NCBI GenBank assembly: GCA_017476705.1
Contig: JAFUZI010000005.1
Coordinates: 1 to 14,370 of the forward strand
Direction: 5' to 3'
Length of the DNA stretch: 14,370 bases
Source: Bacilli bacterium
GTDB taxonomy: Bacteria > Bacillota_I > Bacilli_A > RF39 > UBA660
This document shows, piece by piece, positions 13,229 through 14,370 of this stretch. The notes under the pieces are model-generated. The model was not told the origin of the DNA, made no database searches, and worked only from the letters and a program-made list of their open reading frames with translations. The translations under genes were made by a program, and so were the position numbers. Position 1 is the stretch's first letter. Every line of letters begins with the position of its first letter.

Positions 13229-14233
13229 TTACCAAGCGTGAAAGCAAGATGTAGTACCCATGTCATAGTTGCAGGAACAACGTGCTTGCAAATTTGTATT
13301 GTCATAATATGCAGTAAATTCATTGATTTTTGCACTTAAAGAAGAACTATTGCATTTCACGTCGGAAGATCCGACTGTGCATGACACACCAGAATATATA
13401 GATGTACTATTTTCTAAATTCCACTTAAAAAAATCTAATAATTCTTGTTTATTTTTATCAAAATCAGGTCTAACCCTATGAATACCACCAGTAGAATCTT
13501 CTACATAATATTCTGCAGTTGTTTGGCATAATACTTTGTTATGCATTAATAAACAGGCATATGATTTTGTTATTACACCATCACTATTTAATATATGTTT
13601 TATAAACACATTATTAGCATTTATAGCAATAGATGTTCCATCATAATTTGTAGAAATATTTAATACATCATTTAGATTTGTAGAATAAATTCCTACCATA
13701 TCATGTGTTTCATCTGTAGATACATTACTAACTGTTTTAGGATCCCATTTAGTATAATTTGTATATGTATGATTTTTTAAATCAATTTTATCTCCATTAT
13801 GCAAAGAATCACTACTAAATCTATATACAATAATACCTGGTTTATCCGCTGCCTCAGTTCCTTTAACTATTGTTTTTTCTTCACCATCATATGTAACAAC
13901 ATAGTCTCCAATAACTAAAGAATATCTATTAACTCCATTCTTAGTTACTTCTACCCAGCCACTAGATGGTTTTTGACCTTTTACTTTTACATTATATGAA
14001 TCCATATTAGCATCATATACGCCTTCATTTAAATCATTTTCATCATTTGAATCCATTAAATTAATTGCTTTTTGATTTTCAATCGCATTAATAAATCCAT
14101 TGGCAGATTGTTCTGCTCCACCCTTCTTTGTTTTCTCAACAATACTTGTTATTGTTGGATATGCAATAAGCGCAATTATTGCAAGTATTACTATTACTGC
14201 AAGTAATTCTATTAGTGTAAATCCTTTTTTCAT
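13229..14233 (-). CDS. Type IV pilin-like protein, 334 aa
   Basis: MKKGFTLIELLAVIVILAII is a textbook class-III prepilin N-terminus: cleavage after Gly4, mature Phe1 and Glu5, then one hydrophobic helix and the soluble pilin domain. The domain contains EKTKKGGAEQSANGF, as in ComGC/type II-like pseudopilins. The 334-aa length is large for a pseudopilin. The C-terminus has paired cysteines (SCTVG, VKCNS, ARCSCNY, SCFHAW), probably forming disulfides. The true start is ATG 14233, with AAGGAGG 5 nt upstream; a TTG eight codons earlier is rejected because it would put the ribosome binding site inside the gene and lengthen the leader. The gene is monocistronic, with its own promoter and terminator. 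Its leader helix (IELLAVIVILAIIA) differs from that of the two left-end pilins (AELLGVMVVLALIS), so it is a separate subfamily. Confidence 0.88.
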   Translation of the reverse strand: MKKGFTLIELLAVIVILAIIALIAYPTITSIVEKTKKGGAEQSANGFINAIENQKAINLMDSNDENDLNEGVYDANMDSYNVKVKGQKPSSGWVEVTKNGVNRYSLVIGDYVVTYDGEEKTIVKGTEAADKPGIIVYRFSSDSLHNGDKIDLKNHTYTNYTKWDPKTVSNVSTDETHDMVGIYSTNLNDVLNISTNYDGTSIAINANNVFIKHILNSDGVITKSYACLLMHNKVLCQTTAEYYVEDSTGGIHRVRPDFDKNKQELLDFFKWNLENSTSIYSGVSCTVGSSDVKCNSSSLSAKINEFTAYYDNTNLQARCSCNYDMGTTSCFHAW

Positions 14234-14261
14234 AAATCCTCCTTCAAACTCTATCAAGTTA

Positions 14262-14289
14262 ATTATAACAAATATTAATTATTTTTAAA
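14262..14289 (-). promoter_or_regulatory. Promoter of the pilin-like gene 13229-14233
   Basis: Extended -10 TGTTATAAT (14270-14262, minus strand) with a weak -35 TTTAAA (14289-14284) 16 nt away. It lies about 28 nt upstream of the start codon. Confidence 0.55.
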
Positions 14290-14298
14290 ATATTTGTT
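14267..14298. promoter_or_regulatory. Inverted repeat covering the pilin promoter (possible operator)
   Basis: AACAAATATT (14267-14276) and AATATTTGTT (14289-14298) are exact 10-bp inverted repeats separated by 12 nt, running from the edge of the -10 to beyond the -35. The position suits a repressor or activator site. Confidence 0.4.
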
Positions 14299-14312
14299 TA
14301 CGTTTAATTAAC

Positions 14313-14338
14313 AAAAAAAGAATAGATAAACTATTCTT
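14313..14338 (-). terminator. Terminator of the gene beyond the right edge (copy 2 of flanking repeat)
   Basis: AAGAATAG (14338-14331), a 5-nt loop and CTATTCTT (14325-14318) followed by T residues on the minus strand. The putative TAG stop of the right-edge reading frame (14333-14331) is in the stem, as for other terminators in this window. Confidence 0.75.
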
Positions 14339-14370
14339 CTATACTTTTAATTGCATTTTTTATTATATCA
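14331..14370 (-). CDS. C-terminal end of a gene starting outside the window (partial)
   Basis: On the minus strand one frame stays open from the window edge to a TAG at 14333-14331 and reads DIIKNAIKSIEE. The other two frames are interrupted by stops. The stop codon sits in a terminator stem, as in several neighbouring genes, which is the main reason to call it. Twelve residues are too few to say anything about the product. Confidence 0.5.
   Translation of the reverse strand, partial: DIIKNAIKSIEE

Noticed and set aside
14234..14257. Upstream TTG start for the right-hand pilin-like gene (eight extra residues)
   Set aside because: The extension would encode the AAGGAGG ribosome binding site of the ATG at 14233 and give an unusually long leader; the ATG start gives the same MKKGF leader as the other pilin.
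1..14370. Mycoplasma-type genetic code (TGA = Trp), suggested by the AT-richness
   Set aside because: Trp codons in all conserved proteins are TGG, and TGA is a stop in lon, hemW, the 132-aa gene, the ysxE-like gene and the small plus-strand gene.

Overview
This is a 14.4 kb, strongly AT-rich chromosomal window. All but one gene lie on the minus strand, so transcription runs from high to low coordinates. Genes are packed tightly: 4-nt start/stop overlaps are common, and several terminator hairpins contain the stop codon of the gene they end. Ribosome binding sites are of two kinds, AAGGAGG-like and AGGTGAT. Tryptophan is encoded by TGG and TGA serves as stop, so the code is the standard bacterial one. 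The gene set (YqeG/YqeH, a SpoVID/YsxE-like pair, Lon, HemW, ComGC-type pilins) and the base composition suggest a low-GC Bacillota, perhaps an uncultured gut Bacilli lineage of the RF39/Erysipelotrichales kind. That placement is inference; the window has no rRNA or other decisive marker.

Layout in the direction of transcription: (i) 14370-14331, the last codons of a gene outside the window, with its terminator; (ii) 14233-13229, a type IV pilin-like protein with its own promoter, lying between two nearly identical 26-bp terminators; (iii) 13082-11027, a coupled operon of an unrecognised 132-aa protein, HemW and an HD-domain hydrolase; (iv) 10931-9457, two paralogous coiled-coil proteins, followed behind a terminator-like hairpin by a metallophosphoesterase (9415-8570); (v) 8503-4872, Lon protease coupled to an unrecognised 448-aa protein; (vi) 4835-3388, a very short SpoVID-like LysM protein coupled to a YsxE/CotS-like kinase-fold protein whose catalytic residues look lost; (vii) 3173-1694, YqeG (HAD phosphatase) and YqeH (ribosome-assembly GTPase), overlapping by 14 nt; (viii) 1505-211, a small membrane protein and a second pilin-like protein, then the start of a third pilin-like gene running off the left edge.

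The only plus-strand gene is a 56-aa, Trp-rich membrane protein at 3259-3429. It starts in the divergent gap upstream of yqeG and runs 42 nt into the 3' end of the YsxE-like gene. Its ribosome binding site is the same AGGTGAT used elsewhere in the window.

Most of the window is ordinary housekeeping and cell-surface DNA. No mobile element, CRISPR array, tRNA or rRNA was found. The least explained items are the paired coiled-coil proteins, the Lon-coupled 448-aa protein, the apparently inactive kinase next to a minimal SpoVID, the hidden small membrane protein, and the run of pilin-like genes without any pilus-assembly gene nearby. Five or six promoters share an extended -10 of the form TGTTATAAT.
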